NCBI GenBank assembly: GCA_014529385.2
Contig: CM043952.1
Coordinates: forward strand, 69,257,370-69,321,369
DNA from: Adiantum capillus-veneris
Taxonomy: Eukaryota > Streptophyta > Polypodiopsida > Polypodiales > Pteridaceae
Reading direction: 5' to 3'
DNA length: 64,000 bases
Shown piece by piece: positions 23,074 to 40,454 of the stretch. The position numbers and the translations under genes are program-made. Every line of letters starts with the position of its first letter. Positions within the stretch are counted from its first letter, which is position 1. The notes beneath the pieces are model-generated. The model saw only the letters and a list, made by a program, of their open reading frames with translations, had not been told where the DNA came from and did not search any database.

Positions 23074-25198
23074 AGAAATGAAATGAAATGAAATATTAAC
23101 GTCTTCAAAAGGCCAAAATGATGTATGAGGCCAAAAGGTTACATGTGGTGAATCTAATACCAGGTCTGGGTACAGAAAGTACAAAGAACTGAAAAGAAAA
23201 TAGTGGGTAGGGGTGGGGTGCAAGCTGACACAAGGGGAATACAAAGGGTGAGCTGATACAATGGAGCTCGCTGACAGTCGAGGCATCATAACATATACAT
23301 CAGTATCCAAAAGGCTATATAGACTCGATGTCCTCCAAGGTAGGCACTCTGTCAAGACGGCTCCTATGTTGCGCCAGTATTGTATGGATCCTTTGTCGCA
23401 GTCTGCGTCGATGTCGAGAGGGCCCCCTCATCCGTGGGCGACGGGACCGCCCCAACTCTATTGCCCGATCAAATAGTATGCCTTTGGTGTTGTTATGTTC
23501 TTGGGACTGCTCGAACTCCTCTATCTGTGACTGAAAGAAATCTGTAATCTTCCGCTGTTGCTGGATCTCTCTCATTGTGCCCCTCTTCAAGAGGTCGTCT
23601 CGAATCTCCAGTAAGTATAATCCGAGGCATCGCTGATCCTGGTATCTTATGACTCTAGAAACTAGCCAAAACTCTCTTTGAATAGACAGTGAAAGCGGCC
23701 TCGTATCTCATAGTATATTGGGCAATGACATATGTAATGTAGCTGTCTCTGGCTCTATCTGGCACACCCGACAAATCCTGGACTCAGCGGGTACTCCTCT
23801 AAATCTGGCTTTCTCGATCTCTAGCTGATGTGAGGATGTGCGTATCTGACCAATAGCACATCGTATCTCGTGGGATAGATGAGTGTCCATGTATCCTGGT
23901 CTGATCACAAAACCATCCTCCGTGAGTTGGAGAAGATGCTCAAGTCATCTTCGTACCTAGCTTATGTGTAGGTTATATCCATGTCCTCTTTGTATCCATT
24001 TGAATCAAGTCTTGTTTGATGAGCTTGGTAATCTCTGCCCTAGTGAGGGAGATGGAGGGTGCATCTAGAGGGTACTGAAATGGGGGTAGCCGATTTATAC
24101 TAAAGCCATGTAATTGAAACCAAGATGCCATCTCTGTATACCAACATGATCTATCTCCCTGTAATGCCAGCTGTCGCGAAGACTCTAGTGCTAATCGAGC
24201 ATATCTGTCTGTAGGGAGAGTCCAAGTGCTATGCATAAATTAAACTAATCGAGTGAGTGCCTCCACTACCATTGGAGGAGCAACGAGCTTCGCCCTAATA
24301 ATGTCATGTGGTAATGAGGCCTTGGCCCTAATCATCCGGGAAATCATAGACACCAAGGTCTTCTCCATACATCTCCATCCATCAGTACTGCCAGCTCTGC
24401 TATGATTATCAACTGAGGGGCCACATATCTCCACTCCGTACAGCATGGCCGAAGTGACCAAAGTGTCAAAGAGCCAAAGCTTTGTCGGAGGTTCCTGGGA
24501 TTGAACCCGCGAACATATCCTCTCAAGTGTCCCCAATGTTGCATAGGCTTTGGTCAATCGCGTATCTGCTGCACGCCTCAGGGAAAATACTGGACCACTG
24601 AAAACCGCCCCAAGATAAGTGTATGTATCTGCATACTCCACAATCTCTTGACCATATGCGAAAGTGGGGGCGGACCTCCTTACCCACTGCGCCGTGGTGT
24701 TAAACACCATTACCTTGGTCTTACCATGGATCACAGACAATCCAATGTCCCGTGCAAATACATGCAATGCATCCAAATGACGCTGCATCCCCTCTGGAGA
24801 ATCTGAGATCAACACAATATCATCAGCATATAATAGCAATGGAATCCATGTCCCTGCAAGTTGAGCACCTCTATCACCCTCTGCCTGTACATAATCTGAA
24901 AACTCTACATATACCACAAACAGAGTCAGAGATAGGGGACAACCTTGCTTCACCCCAATGGTGGAGTGAACCATGTCGGACATGCCTTGAGTAGTGCGTA
25001 CCTGTCCTACCACTGTCCTGTATAAAGCTAAGATCCCCCAGATCAGCTCTATGGGCACCCCCATGTCTTGCAATCTGCGTATGAGTCTGGCTCGTGGCAC
25101 TGTATCAAAGGCTTTGCAGAAATCCACAAAGCTACAATATATCCTCCTGCCATGGTGTCTACCCTCCTCAATAATGGCTCTGAGTGTCAAAATCTAGT
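23074..25198 (-). mobile_element. Decayed LINE (RT to 3' end), (ATTTC)n tail
   Basis: Minus-strand ORF 25190-24240 holds the RT core: FVDFCKAFDTVPRARL, GVKQGCPLSLTLF and the catalytic LLLYADDIVLISDSPEG (about 24810-24840). The frame then continues with a TAA at 24240-24242, the LPPFQY segment (about 24090) and further breaks to a CRVCQIEPE zinc-finger relic near 23760. A TAG at 25194-25196 sits where related LINEs have Gln (D-Q-I-L-T-L-R). The 3' end reads GACGTTAATATTTCATTTCATTTC, a short tandem tail instead of poly(A). 5'-truncated against the neighbouring LINE tail. Confidence 0.85.
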
Positions 25199-25202
25199 CG
25201 AG

Positions 25203-30483
<5,281 letters not shown>

Positions 30484-30738
30484 TCCCCTCCTTTTCAAAG
30501 TGAGGTACTGGCACCGAACTGTATAGCGTCGAGGGAGATTGCCAATAGCACCTAGAATCTTGGAAGGGACTCTTCGCCAGCCCACTCTGATGTGTGGGTC
30601 GTGTGGTACTTGAACTTCATAAAGGTCTGCAACGCTTGCTTCTTTGGGCCGCGCCGAAAGAGACACAGTCTCCTGTGGCTCCTTCGATGCTTCAACTTCG
30701 TCTAGAGTCATGCTTCTTCCGTCTTCAAGAATCTCCAT
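30484..30738 (-). pseudogene. Relic ORF next to the polypurine tract
   Basis: Minus ORF starting MEILEDGRSMTLDEVE, containing VPSKILGAIGNLPRRYTV and ending QYLTLKRRG at the purine tract. It is the unshifted counterpart of the relic ORF in the array units. No recognised domain; possibly the tail of a lost pol. Confidence 0.35.
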
Positions 30739-30877
30739 GGTTGAAAATTCCTGAAACCACTTCTAACAGAAAAACATGAACATACCTATTCCATGTAAAG
30801 TGACTGGAAAAATTCTCGTCTTCTCTAAAGATTGTGCATGCATTGTAGATGAACAAATAGACGGAGTGCCAACCCTT

Positions 30878-32077
30878 TCACCACACACACGCAAACAATG
30901 AGTGAATCTTGTGTTTCTGATCTAAATCAATCAATTGTGGCAAAACACAATGGAAATGCCCACGCTTGGTGCTCATACTTCCATGTGCTCTTTCTATAAC
31001 TGTGGCGTGCCAAGGAAGAGACATGGAATGTGACTTCCTTGAATGCATACTTTTCAGCTTTTCATGAATAATCCACATACATCCGTGCTCATTCATGAGT
31101 GAAACGTGCTCAACGTACAATATGTCATGCCTTTGGAAAGGTAGCACATAAAGACGCCGACTAAAATACAGGAAACGACTACGAATGAAACACTCGAACA
31201 ATGCTTGCTGACTAATCATTCGAACACATAATACTTCCTGTGGGGGTTCTTTGGACCTAGGCTCGAGAGCCAAGATTGGTTCTTCGTGATCGATCGAATC
31301 TTCCTGTGGGGGTTCTGTGGACCTCGACTCGAGAGCCAAGATCGGTTCTTCGTGATTGATCGAATCTGCAATGAGGTTAGCTTCACTAGAAAAAGCATCA
31401 ACTAATACATCATCCTTGTGAACAATCACATCATCTTCATGCAAATCATTATGCTTGTGAGTAATCACATCTTTTTTCTTCAAATCATCATGCTTGTGAG
31501 TAATCACATCTTGATCATGCAAATCATCATGCTTATCATCATGCAAATCATGTGTGCCATGCTTTGGAAAAGAAGACGAGGCTGAGAGAGTCTCCTTCTC
31601 CTGATTCTGTTCAAACTGCGCCTGCACAATAGAAAAGAGTCGCAAGAACTCTTTGATGTGTTGGTCGCTCTTTTCTTTTCTTACTTTGTTCTCGCGATCA
31701 AATTCTGCTTGTCTTGCTTTGTTCTCACGATCAAATTTTGCTTGTCTTTATATGTTCTCGCGCTCATGCTCACGCTCTATGGCTTCCATTTTTGCGTCTT
31801 ATTCACGATTTATGGCTGCCCTTCTTTCTACGGATTCACGATCTATGGCTGCCATTCTTTCTGCGAACTCCTTGTCCATCATCCTCTTGTCGAAAGCCTC
31901 CATAGGAGTTAGTGCAATCCTTTGCGTAGATGAGAAAGGGAGAGTTAGTGCAATCCTTTGCGTAGATGGGAAAGGGAGAGGGTTGGAAAAACCTCTTGGT
32001 GGGGAAAATTCTTCTTCGCCTCTCTCATGCTCATCACCTCCAAGCGAAGTATCCATTGCGCTTCGAGTGATGACCAT
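30878..32077 (-). pseudogene. gag-derived ORF lacking capsid core, zinc knuckle and protease
   Basis: Starts MVITRSAMDTSLGGDEHERG, close to the array gag start MVVTRSGMDTSHSGDEHERG, with a duplicated FSSTQRIALT segment, then a shortened Arg/Glu-rich coiled coil broken by TAA stops near 31799 and 31750. It resumes (31645-30878) directly in the His/Asp-rich tail: DLHDDKHDDLHDQDVITHKH repeats, two copies of EEPILALExRSxEPPQE and the conserved C-terminal block with HDILYVEHVSLMNEHG. The CCHC finger and protease-like part of the array gag are deleted. The reader should note that this tail is the best conserved segment between the two elements. Confidence 0.7.
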
Positions 32078-32539
32078 TCACTGAAGTCTTGGGTTCTTAA
32101 GTTCACGAGGAACTTGGGTTCTTGTGGGTCTTGGGTTCTTGAGGGTCTTGAGGTTCTTGGGGGTCTTGAGGTTCTTGGGCTCTTCTTTCGCTTGCAATTT
32201 GTGTTGAGAAGGATCTTCTCTTCACCAGAGTTCTGCTCTTTTCCGCGGACGCACCCCTTGGCGGCCTTGTGCTCACACCAAGGTTTCTTTTTCCCACCTC
32301 ACGTCGATTGGCCGACTGCTAGGTGCACGGTCCGCTCTTAATGAGTGAAAAGAGAGACAAGGGGAGGCTGGACAAGCCCTTCTTTCTTGGGTTTCGTGTC
32401 ACTCTTCAAAAATAGGATTAGGAATCGACAGGCCCAAGAGGACTTGGGTTGCGTGTGACCTCAACAAGCAAAAAAATTATGTGGTTCTTGTGGTTCTTTC
32501 CTTGAGTGATATAGAACACTGCCAAAGCTCTGATACCAA

Positions 32540-33756
32540 TGTAAGGTGGAGCGGAAGTGAATGTTGAACTTTGCTCAAGATGAGTGCTCCGAATTGTGCT
32601 CAACAAAGTTCCTTTTTACTTACGGAAGGGAGAGCCTTCCGTGCCTTTAGTGAGAGAGTGCAATGGACACAAACAAAGTGAATGGACACTCTGTGTGAAG
32701 GTGCATGAGACTGAGAGAGAGAGAGAGAAGAGAACGACACCAGAATGTTGTCAAACCCTCCTCCGAAGGCCCCACTCTCTATGGCGAGAGCGGTCTACTT
32801 ATGATTGCACAAATCTCTACAATGCTTGGACTTGCCGACGATGTTGACGACGACGAGAGGGGTTGAAAATTGAAAATGCTAAGGGCTGAAATCTGCAAAT
32901 CTTTATTTGCTGAATTCTGACTCTATGTCGGTGATGATGTCGATGGCGACGCGATGACGACGCGCTGAAAACGCAGATGCTGAAATCTGCGTTTTCCAGG
33001 CTGAATCTGCAAACTGTGCTGGATCTGACGGTGCGGCAAGGATCTGCTACGGGAAGGTGAGATTTGCGAGGTTCGGGACTTGTTCTGCAATGTCTAAGGG
33101 CTGAAAACTGAAAACTCAGATGCTTATTGGTGTTCCGTCGCGGTGAAACTGCAAAACGTAATGTTGACGCAAAAACGCTAGGGCTGAAATTGGTCCTGTT
33201 GCTACCGGTTGTCCTGCAAATGCAAAACGCTAGGCTTCTTGATGGGTCTTGCTGGTGCCAAGGCTGATCTGCTGCGCAACAATCGCCAGGCTGCCTGTGG
33301 GTGAAAACGCTAGGTCCTTGCAGATGCAAAAACGCTAGCTCTGATGATGTGGTGGGTCTTGCTGAGAAGTTGCCTGTTGAGCAAGGTGCTCTTGCTGCCT
33401 CTTCTGCCAGAAAGTGCTAGCGCTAGGTTTGCTTATATACAAACTTAGCAAAATTCCCCTACCTACTTTCCAACAAAAGTAACTTAAAAATAATAAGTGA
33501 AAAATGTCAAAAAACAGGGAAAGTAGGTCTAGGGACTGTAAAAATGCTACTGATGGGATCTGACTAGAATCTATTGGTCATGCTGTGTGCAAGCAGAGGA
33601 TATGCATCTAATCTAAGTGTCTAGACATGCACGGTCTGCGAACAGACTCACAAAAGTGCCAGATCACTTCCTATTCTAGACTGACTTGACTGAAGTGAAC
33701 CCTGATCATGCTGTAGCTTGTCCACGGACACATAGGGTTGGACGTGTCACGTGACA
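32540..33756 (-). repeat. 5' LTR of the 29.3-33.8 kb element (1217 bp)
   Basis: TG...CA-bounded; TATA-like tatataca complement near 33435. It contains gcaaaacgctaggg-type repeated words equivalent to the cagccctagcg words of the array LTR. It serves as reference for the solo LTR at 16681-18977. Confidence 0.87.
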
Positions 33757-33959
33757 GAGAGAAGCGAGCGGGAATGTCGAAACCCTAATGGCCGTCCTCC
33801 TCACCTTACCCTGCCCTACCCCCGTATGTCGAAGCGAGCTTCCTTTCTCGTTCAAAACCCTCATGGCCATTCTCCCGACCTTCCCCTATCCTACCCCCAA
33901 ATTCCCCTGCCCTGCGAGTCGCCTGTGCAAGTCATGCTGTTGCTTGTGTCGCCTCTCTG

Positions 33960-34345
33960 CTACCCGTTGTCGTGCAGCTCCGCACCCATGCTAAAAAAGA
34001 TGCCAGAAAAATGCACATCAAGTTTGTTTCAAGCTTACATGATTAATATACAGTGTTTAGGGCCTGGTAACAGGCCAAGTTTAATGCTGAATGTATGTCA
34101 AATGTGCCAAAAAGGGTTGTGGCTTAGAAGCGCCGACTACTTTAACCAAATGCGAGGGAAGGTCTTTCACCAAATGCTACTTGCATCTCGAAGGTTGTGG
34201 TGGCATTCGACACACAAGGTGGCAGGAGAATTCACGGTGATATTACTAGTCAGGGGATGTTGGAAAGTGGTGTCATGCAAGGCATTGCCTTGGCCGATAT
34301 GTATGCCAAATGTGGTGCCCTCATAAGGATAAGCCACAATCTAAA
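33960..34345 (+). pseudogene. PPR protein gene fragment
   Basis: In shifting frames encodes GGRRIHGDITSQGMLESGV and ALADMYAKCGALIR (about 34205-34330), the typical end of one plant pentatricopeptide repeat and start of the next (RIH...G...NALIDMYAKCG). Upstream PEKCTSSLFQAYMINI is weaker. Frameshifts and stops rule out function. PPR proteins bind organellar RNA; this is only a remnant. Confidence 0.6.
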
Positions 34346-34843
34346 GGCCGCCCAAGTGATAGGCTGGCCGCCCGCCCATTTTAATGAAAAATGCACATTG
34401 TGTGTGAAGGGGGAAACCCATGGCGGGCAGAGCAGCAAACGGTAGCGCATGAGAGGGAAGAAGTGCTCGTGCAGGCCGGCTCGCGCCTTGGATGGCTTGG
34501 GCCATGAAGCGAAAAATGCTCAGAAGGCAGGGGCGATGCGATTTGGTGCCACTTGCGACGCATTTGAAGCAGGTCCGAGTTCGGGCTGCCACGTCAGCAG
34601 GGGGGTTTTTTTACGCCTCCCTAGCAACGACGATGCCGTCGTTGCTAAGGGAGGGAGGGAGTTACAATAGGAACTCTTTGCATGGAGGATTATTGGATAC
34701 GAGCAATTTTGAAGGGGCATAAGCGTTTTTTGTGAAGGAACGAGAAGGGATGAGGGTGCTCGAAGCTTGGAAGGAAATCTCGAGCTCTCTCTCTCTCGAT
34801 GCTTGGACAAGAGAAGCGCTCTCTCTCTCTCGAAGCTTGGAAG

Positions 34844-34882
<39 letters not shown>

Positions 34883-35118
34883 ACACAAGGGAATTTCTAT
34901 CTTGTTCTCGAGGTAGAGAAGGATCAAGAAGGAGTCGAAGCCGAGCTAGAGAAAGAGGCCGGCAAATCAAGGAGCTCTCTCTCACTTGCTTGAGCAAGCA
35001 AGGCTCTCGAAGGAAGATACAAGCAAGAAGGGAAAGTGCATATCAGATACAAAAGAGTCGACGACAGTAATTGAAGACATATCAAGCTGAAGAAAAATCG
35101 ATTTAGGGAAACCGGCAC
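34346..35118 (+). other. Mixed stretch: hairpin and CT/GA-rich repeats, no gene
   Basis: Contains a strong hairpin (34616-34654), imperfect copies of a gaagcttggaaggaaatctc word with ctctctctctc (34760-34890) and purine-rich sequence (34910-35060). Small ORFs here are low-complexity. No function assigned. Confidence 0.4.
34616..34654 (+). repeat. Perfect-arm hairpin (17-bp stem, 1-nt bulge, 4-nt loop)
   Basis: CCTCCCTAGCAACGACG, loop ATGC, then CGTCGTTGCTAAGGGAGG. The single bulged base is in the right arm. Confidence 0.8.
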
Positions 35119-35779
35119 AGTAGGATTTTGTTCATCAGCGACAGCTTAAGTTTAGTTAATCTTTTGATGAATCACGGAGCCGTTAACGGCCTGGGGTAAT
35201 CTGTAAGGGGAGCTTAAACTCCTAAACCATGATTTGTATAAATTAATGGTGTCATTAACGGCATTGCTTCATAATTGTGTGTCGATTTTGTAGTTTTACC
35301 AGTTTCCGAGCAATTTTTGTGCGTCAGTAGCATTACCAAGTAACTAATAGCTACTGTATTGTGCGGTGCGGCAATTCTTAGCTCTCAAATTTTCCACAGC
35401 CAGCAGCCCGGCGTTGACCTGGCTCAAGTTTCGAACACATAACCCCCGACACCGCTTCTTGCTCTCGCCTACCTGCTGTTGCCTTTGCTGACCTGCCTGA
35501 CATCGCGCTTGCCCTGCTTGTCAACGCCTTTGGCCCCGCGCGTCCCTGTTGCCCCGGCTGCTCCCATCGCTTCCCATGCTACCCCCGCTTGCCCGCTTGC
35601 TCTTGTCGCCTCCCAACCCAGCCCTCCCCTGCCAACCCCACCCTTGTCCAACCCTTGTCCCAAACCTGCCCTTCCCCGCCCCATCTGCGTCTTCCTCTTA
35701 CTCACATTTCTGGTTTTGAGGGATGAGGATGAATTTCAGCCTTTAAAGGGTTTAATTCCAATTTATCGGCTCTCTCCCA
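35119..35779 (+). other. Unassigned stretch upstream of DUF4283 fragment
   Basis: 35119-35460 has no ORF and several gttaacgg/cattaacggc words. 35460-35700 is a C-rich low-complexity stretch with a Pro/Ala-rich ORF that I do not trust. Possibly the 5' part of the LINE-like sequence that follows. Confidence 0.3.
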
Positions 35780-35785
35780 AGTACT

Positions 35786-35962
35786 GTGGCACCTTCCATG
35801 GTTATTCCTGAAGATGTAAAGCGCAAGATCGATGATCGTATTGAAGTTCTCTCTCAGAGAGGGGGGGATTGTAGGCCACGTGGTAGGGTGTTCCTACGCT
35901 CGAATCAACATCCGAGAGTGGCTTCGTGCACTCTTTCTGGTTCGGATGGAGGCAAAGTGGAG
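35786..35962 (+). pseudogene. DUF4283-like (LINE ORF1 type) fragment, 5' half
   Basis: Frames here give VIPEDVKRKIDDRIEVLS, GHVVGCSYARINIREWLRAL and GGKVEDI, the order seen in DUF4283 nucleic-acid-binding domains of plant LINE ORF1 proteins. It is interrupted at GGKVEDI by the LTR element 35968-41947 and resumes at 41953 in the same sense. One frameshift between the VVG and KVED parts. Confidence 0.5.
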
Positions 35963-35967
35963 GATAT

Positions 35968-37460
35968 TGTCACAAACGGGAGCGCATAACATTATAAAAT
36001 ACATTCGGATAAATAGGATTTATCACTTATTGCTGAAGCCAGAGGATATAGAGAGCAATAGATAGAGAGAGAGATAGAGAGTGAGAAGATCGACACAGTA
36101 CTGGGACACAGAAGATGGGCTGGTCCCCCCCTTAAAGAGAATCCTTTATTAGGGAGAATCTTTTTACAAGCACAAGAACCGGAGAAAACCCCTCCGTTCT
36201 AATTCTCTGACTCGATGGTCGTTCCCTCCCGTAAGGGAAATCCGAGAGACGAGCTCTCAATCCTTTTTCCGTCTGTACTCGGAGTCGAGACTCCGCAGAC
36301 AATTTCCGAATTCTGTTCCCGGAATTCCCAAGCGTAGGCTGAAGCCTTCTCGCTTCTTCTTCGCGATGAAGTACCTACAAACACACACACAAACACGCGA
36401 CAACAATTCGTATGGCGAATCCACAATAGATACCTGTCCCCCTTTCCGTGGGAAAAGCGACTTCCGTGCTTCGTAGTCTTGCGATCTCTTCCGTTATCTG
36501 GCGGTAGAGTCTTCTCTTGCTGACGTTGGTAACTCCCTTTCAGTGAGGGCATGTGGTGCTTTTATAGCTCCTTCGCCACGGTACGAATAGCAGCTCGCGT
36601 AGAGATCGCGACCGTTTTTTTTTTTCTTTTTTTAATGCTTTACCCGAAATAGGGAGAGAGAATTCGTTGGTTGGTTTTGTTGCTTTATTTTCTAAGTGGT
36701 TGCCCATTATTAAGTGGGCGACCGACATATTTTAAAATTGGTCTGAACTTGCCCAAAAACTCAATAAAACCTTATAAGTTAAAAACAATGCCTTTCACAA
36801 CACTTCCCAGGCGTCCCTGGATGCAACCACCTGCACGAATGCAATGCAAACATAGATTCCTCGTGGGAAAGCGTCTGCTCTTCCCGGAAAACTCGTTAAA
36901 ATATTCCGCTTTTTAAGAAAAGTTTCTCAGAACTCATCTTTATTCTTGTGCTTGCGTCTCTACGTGTATTGCTCTTTTCTAGGTCGGATTTCCTCTCGAC
37001 TGTGGATATCCCCTTTCCGATGCACCCGTCACCCACCTTGTGACGCATCAGGAATACCCGTCACCTAGTCCTTTCCTACCGAGCTTACGGTACAATCTCC
37101 TTCACGATGCTCTATGTCACCCATCCTATGACGCATCAGAGATGTCCGTTCCTGGATGGTCGGATACTTCTTCCCGATGCTCCTTGTCACCCATCCGATG
37201 TGACGCATCAGAAGTACCCGTTCCTGGTGGCCTTACAGATATTCCCGTTCACAGTGCTCCCGTCATTACTTTGAATGACGCACTAGGAATACTCTATACT
37301 CGGATGCCTCCAGTGAGAAAAACCCTCTCACTTAAAATTCCAATAATTCATTTAGAATTATTCTTCCTTGGTGTTCCAAGCGAGAAAACCCTCTCACTTA
37401 TAAATCCAATAATTAATTTAGATTTTTTTTTTTTGGTCAGATAAAGCCAATTTAGCAACA
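35968..37460 (-). repeat. 3' LTR of the GATAT element (1493 bp)
   Basis: Direct copy of 40455-41947 with scattered substitutions. TATA box on the minus strand at 36560-36566 (TATAAAA), equivalent to 41047-41053. Contains short repeated words (cccgtcac, gacgcatca, ttcccgatgctcc) around 37020-37270. Confidence 0.9.
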
Positions 37461-39880
37461 TCCCTCTCACTTATAAACAATTGTGCTCAACTGTAGAGGT
37501 CCAACTGAACTGCCGGGGAGAAACCGGAAAATTTCAAATCTTGCTCAATGGTGAGTTGAGCTAGTCCTTTCTCAAAAGAGAACTTAGAAACTAAATTAAC
37601 CAAAAATTCAATAATTCAATACTTACCTTACCGGTTCATTTCCTTCCTCTAATACCTCGAGGATATCCTTCACCAATCATAAACTTACAAGCCACGTAAG
37701 AACTCATCATTCAAGTCTTTTCGAGAATCTGTTAACTCAATTCCACCTTCTCAATCCCGAGAAGAATAATCCTCCTAAAAATCAATTTAGGTATATGTCC
37801 TTGCGCATAACCTTGCGCTATTAGTCCTAAGGATATTAAACCTCTTTTGTCCTCCCGCATAGGGCATGTCGAGATCATTAAGCTCATGTGAATCTTCCTG
37901 TGGCAGACAAAGTGTGCCATCTTACCAAAGTAAGTTCTTATTCCGGAGCCTTTGCTTTGGGTAGGCCAATTGTCCCGATCCAAAGTTTCCTTATCCGAGA
38001 TTCTGTTAACTTGATTCCGTCTTCTCAAATTCGAGAAGAATAATCTTCCTAGAAATCAATCTAGGTATCTGTCCCTACGCATAATTTTGCGCTGTTAGTC
38101 CAGAGGGTATTAAACCTCTTGTGTCCTCCCACATAGGGAATGCCCAAGTCATAGAGCATTAAGTTCGATGTCTTTCTTTCACAAACAAAGTTTGCAATCA
38201 CCTTAAAGAAGGTTCTTGTTCCGGGCCGTCGCTCAACGTAGGCGGACGGTTCCAATCCGAAGATTCTTTGTGTACGGCGGCACTTCCTTCCAATCTTTTC
38301 CTCCTACGAGTTATTACCACTAGTAGTGTTTTCCCAACGTCCATTAGCGTCTCTTCCTTACAAAATCATAAAAAATGATTCACCTTGCGAGCATCAATGA
38401 CGACTTGCAAAATCTCAGGCAGATAGGATTCTAGCCATAGCATTTTCTGAACGTACGTTCAAACCTGGTTCACAATAGAGCGAACCCTCTTTGATTCTCA
38501 GGGATGTTCTCCCATATGTAATTCTTACCATACATAATAGTTCGAATTTATTTCAGCAGCGTGTAAATGCTACTTGATCTGCTCATGGAGAAACATATAC
38601 CGCAACTAAAAGTTGCTACTGTTATGGTAAAGACACATAGCGTACTCAATGATCAACGACCATAAGAAAACCTCTTCTCTGTAGAGAAACTCAAATTCCT
38701 TTGACCGAACACATCTCAAATAGAGATTCTCGTGTCAGAATACCCTTGCGTGCAAAAAGGCGCTCAAGAGAGTATAACAAACTCCCGTCGAGATCCTAAA
38801 AAGGAAGTTGGTTCATCTCATTCCGTTCAGCAGAAAAAAATTCGATTGGTAGATGACCCACCTTAGCATAGGTCTGCATCTTCGTGTGTTATCCATGTAC
38901 CCAAAGGTGTACATAAGTTTCAGTGAGCCTAGGAAATTACCTTCCCTTCATAAGATCCTTAGAGCGAAGACGCTCAATCTGTCGAACCCTTTGCTCAATC
39001 TTAGAGCAAAACCCGCCCATCAAATAAACTAGGAATTTAATCCTTGGATTCTTCGATCACAGGCCGTAGTCGTAGCTTGTTCCTTCCCTCGTAAAGAGAG
39101 TATTCCTTCACTTGTGCAAAAAGCACTACCATATCTTCCCTTACCGGGTAGGGGGTGTGGGCTTAAAGAGTACTCAAGCTTCATGAAAGCTTTTCTTTGC
39201 TTGAAAGCTTAGAATGGTTCCTTCATAATTTCCTACCCGCAATAGTAGGTAATTTGTTGGAGAACTATCGGATACAAGATCAATCATGGACCTTCCGGAT
39301 GGTTAAGCAAAGCAGTTCATCGTATAAAACAATGTTTTGACTCAACCTTACTCTCATAAACACTCGAGAGTGATTGTCATGGTTAGACACGTGCATATCT
39401 CGTGCATAAAAGCAATACGCAGTTGATGAGTTTCTCAAAGATATAACTTTGATCAAAGACCTGCCCTCTCACTTGAAGTTTGAGGTTCTTCTATCCAAAA
39501 ACTTAGGAGTTAGATTGAATTCCCTTGCTCCAAACTTTCTCCAGATAGCAATGTATCCTTTGAGGAGAGGTAACAAAAATTCGTTGTTTCTGTGTTCAAT
39601 GGTTCTTGTCCCACTGCGGAGATTGTATTCTATGTACACTAAGGTGTACACTTTCACATTTATTGCTGACTCCATCTGCTGCAAAGTATTTTGCAGATGC
39701 GTTTACAAAACTCAGGCAAAAGTCCTTCGTTAAATTTGTTCATCTTTCCTTCCTTAGAGTGGATCAAGAATGGAGCTACCTTGGCAAGAGTGAACATATA
39801 AATTGGACCCCACTACTTGCTTTGACTCGCTCGTGTTCCTATTGGGCAAACCGATCCCAATCTTCTTGGATGCCTTCCTC
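37461..39880 (-). other. Interior of the GATAT element without recognisable domains
   Basis: About 2.4 kb with only short ORFs. 37735-38040 and 38035-38255 are imperfect direct repeats (gagaagaataatc, aatctaggtat, cattaagctc words). A 71-codon minus ORF at 39469-39684 has no recognisable motif. Consistent with the large non-coding interior of a LARD/TR-GAG type element. Confidence 0.5.
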
Positions 39881-40246
39881 AAAGCGTAGAGGAAAAAAAT
39901 TTGTCGGAAAATTCAGCCTTGAATTGTTGTTGTAAGTTCCTTGCAGAGCTTTAGTATACCACCAAGTACTTGCAATCCCCTTGAGGTGTTTGGTCACATG
40001 CCTCACCTTCGAAGCTTCTCACAAATTGCCGTTTGCAAAGGCAACTTCAAATTGTCGAATGAAAGCGGTAGCTTTCGGGGCATCTTCCGTTCCGTCAAAA
40101 GTATCAAACTTGACCGGGGTGTTTTGAGATCTAGAGACCTTCTTCATATCATTCCCAGAATGACGGGATTTCATGGCTATAGTTCTGGATTGACGTTCAT
40201 GGATATTTTCTGGATTCTGAATGATCTCTATGTTCTTGAGCATCAT
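39880..40246 (-). pseudogene. gag (capsid) fragment of the GATAT element
   Basis: Minus frame reads VKFDTFDGTEDAPKATAFIR, FEVAFANGNL, then after one TGA KVRHVTKHLKGIASTWWYTK: the conserved retrotransposon gag pattern (FDG...A..FI..FE, ... HL.G.A..WW). No zinc knuckle or protease was found downstream. Confidence 0.6.
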
Positions 40247-40454
40247 GCTCTTGTCGCCTTCTCAGAGAATCGCATGTCTTGTGTCGACTTCTTGCAGAGA
40301 GAGTTTTTTTTTTCCCCAACTCTGCGCGCTTTTCCTGCAGGACTTAGGTTTTCGCCTGCTTACTTCTCTCTTGGCTTGTCATGGCTTCTTCCCGTATCTT
40401 CCCAGAGTCGTCCTCCTTTACAGAGAAAGAGAGGAGACCATGCTCTGATACCAC

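Noticed and set aside
35479-35811. Pro/Ala-rich 110-codon ORF
   Set aside because: C-rich low-complexity sequence; no domain and no frame continuity with the DUF4283 fragment.
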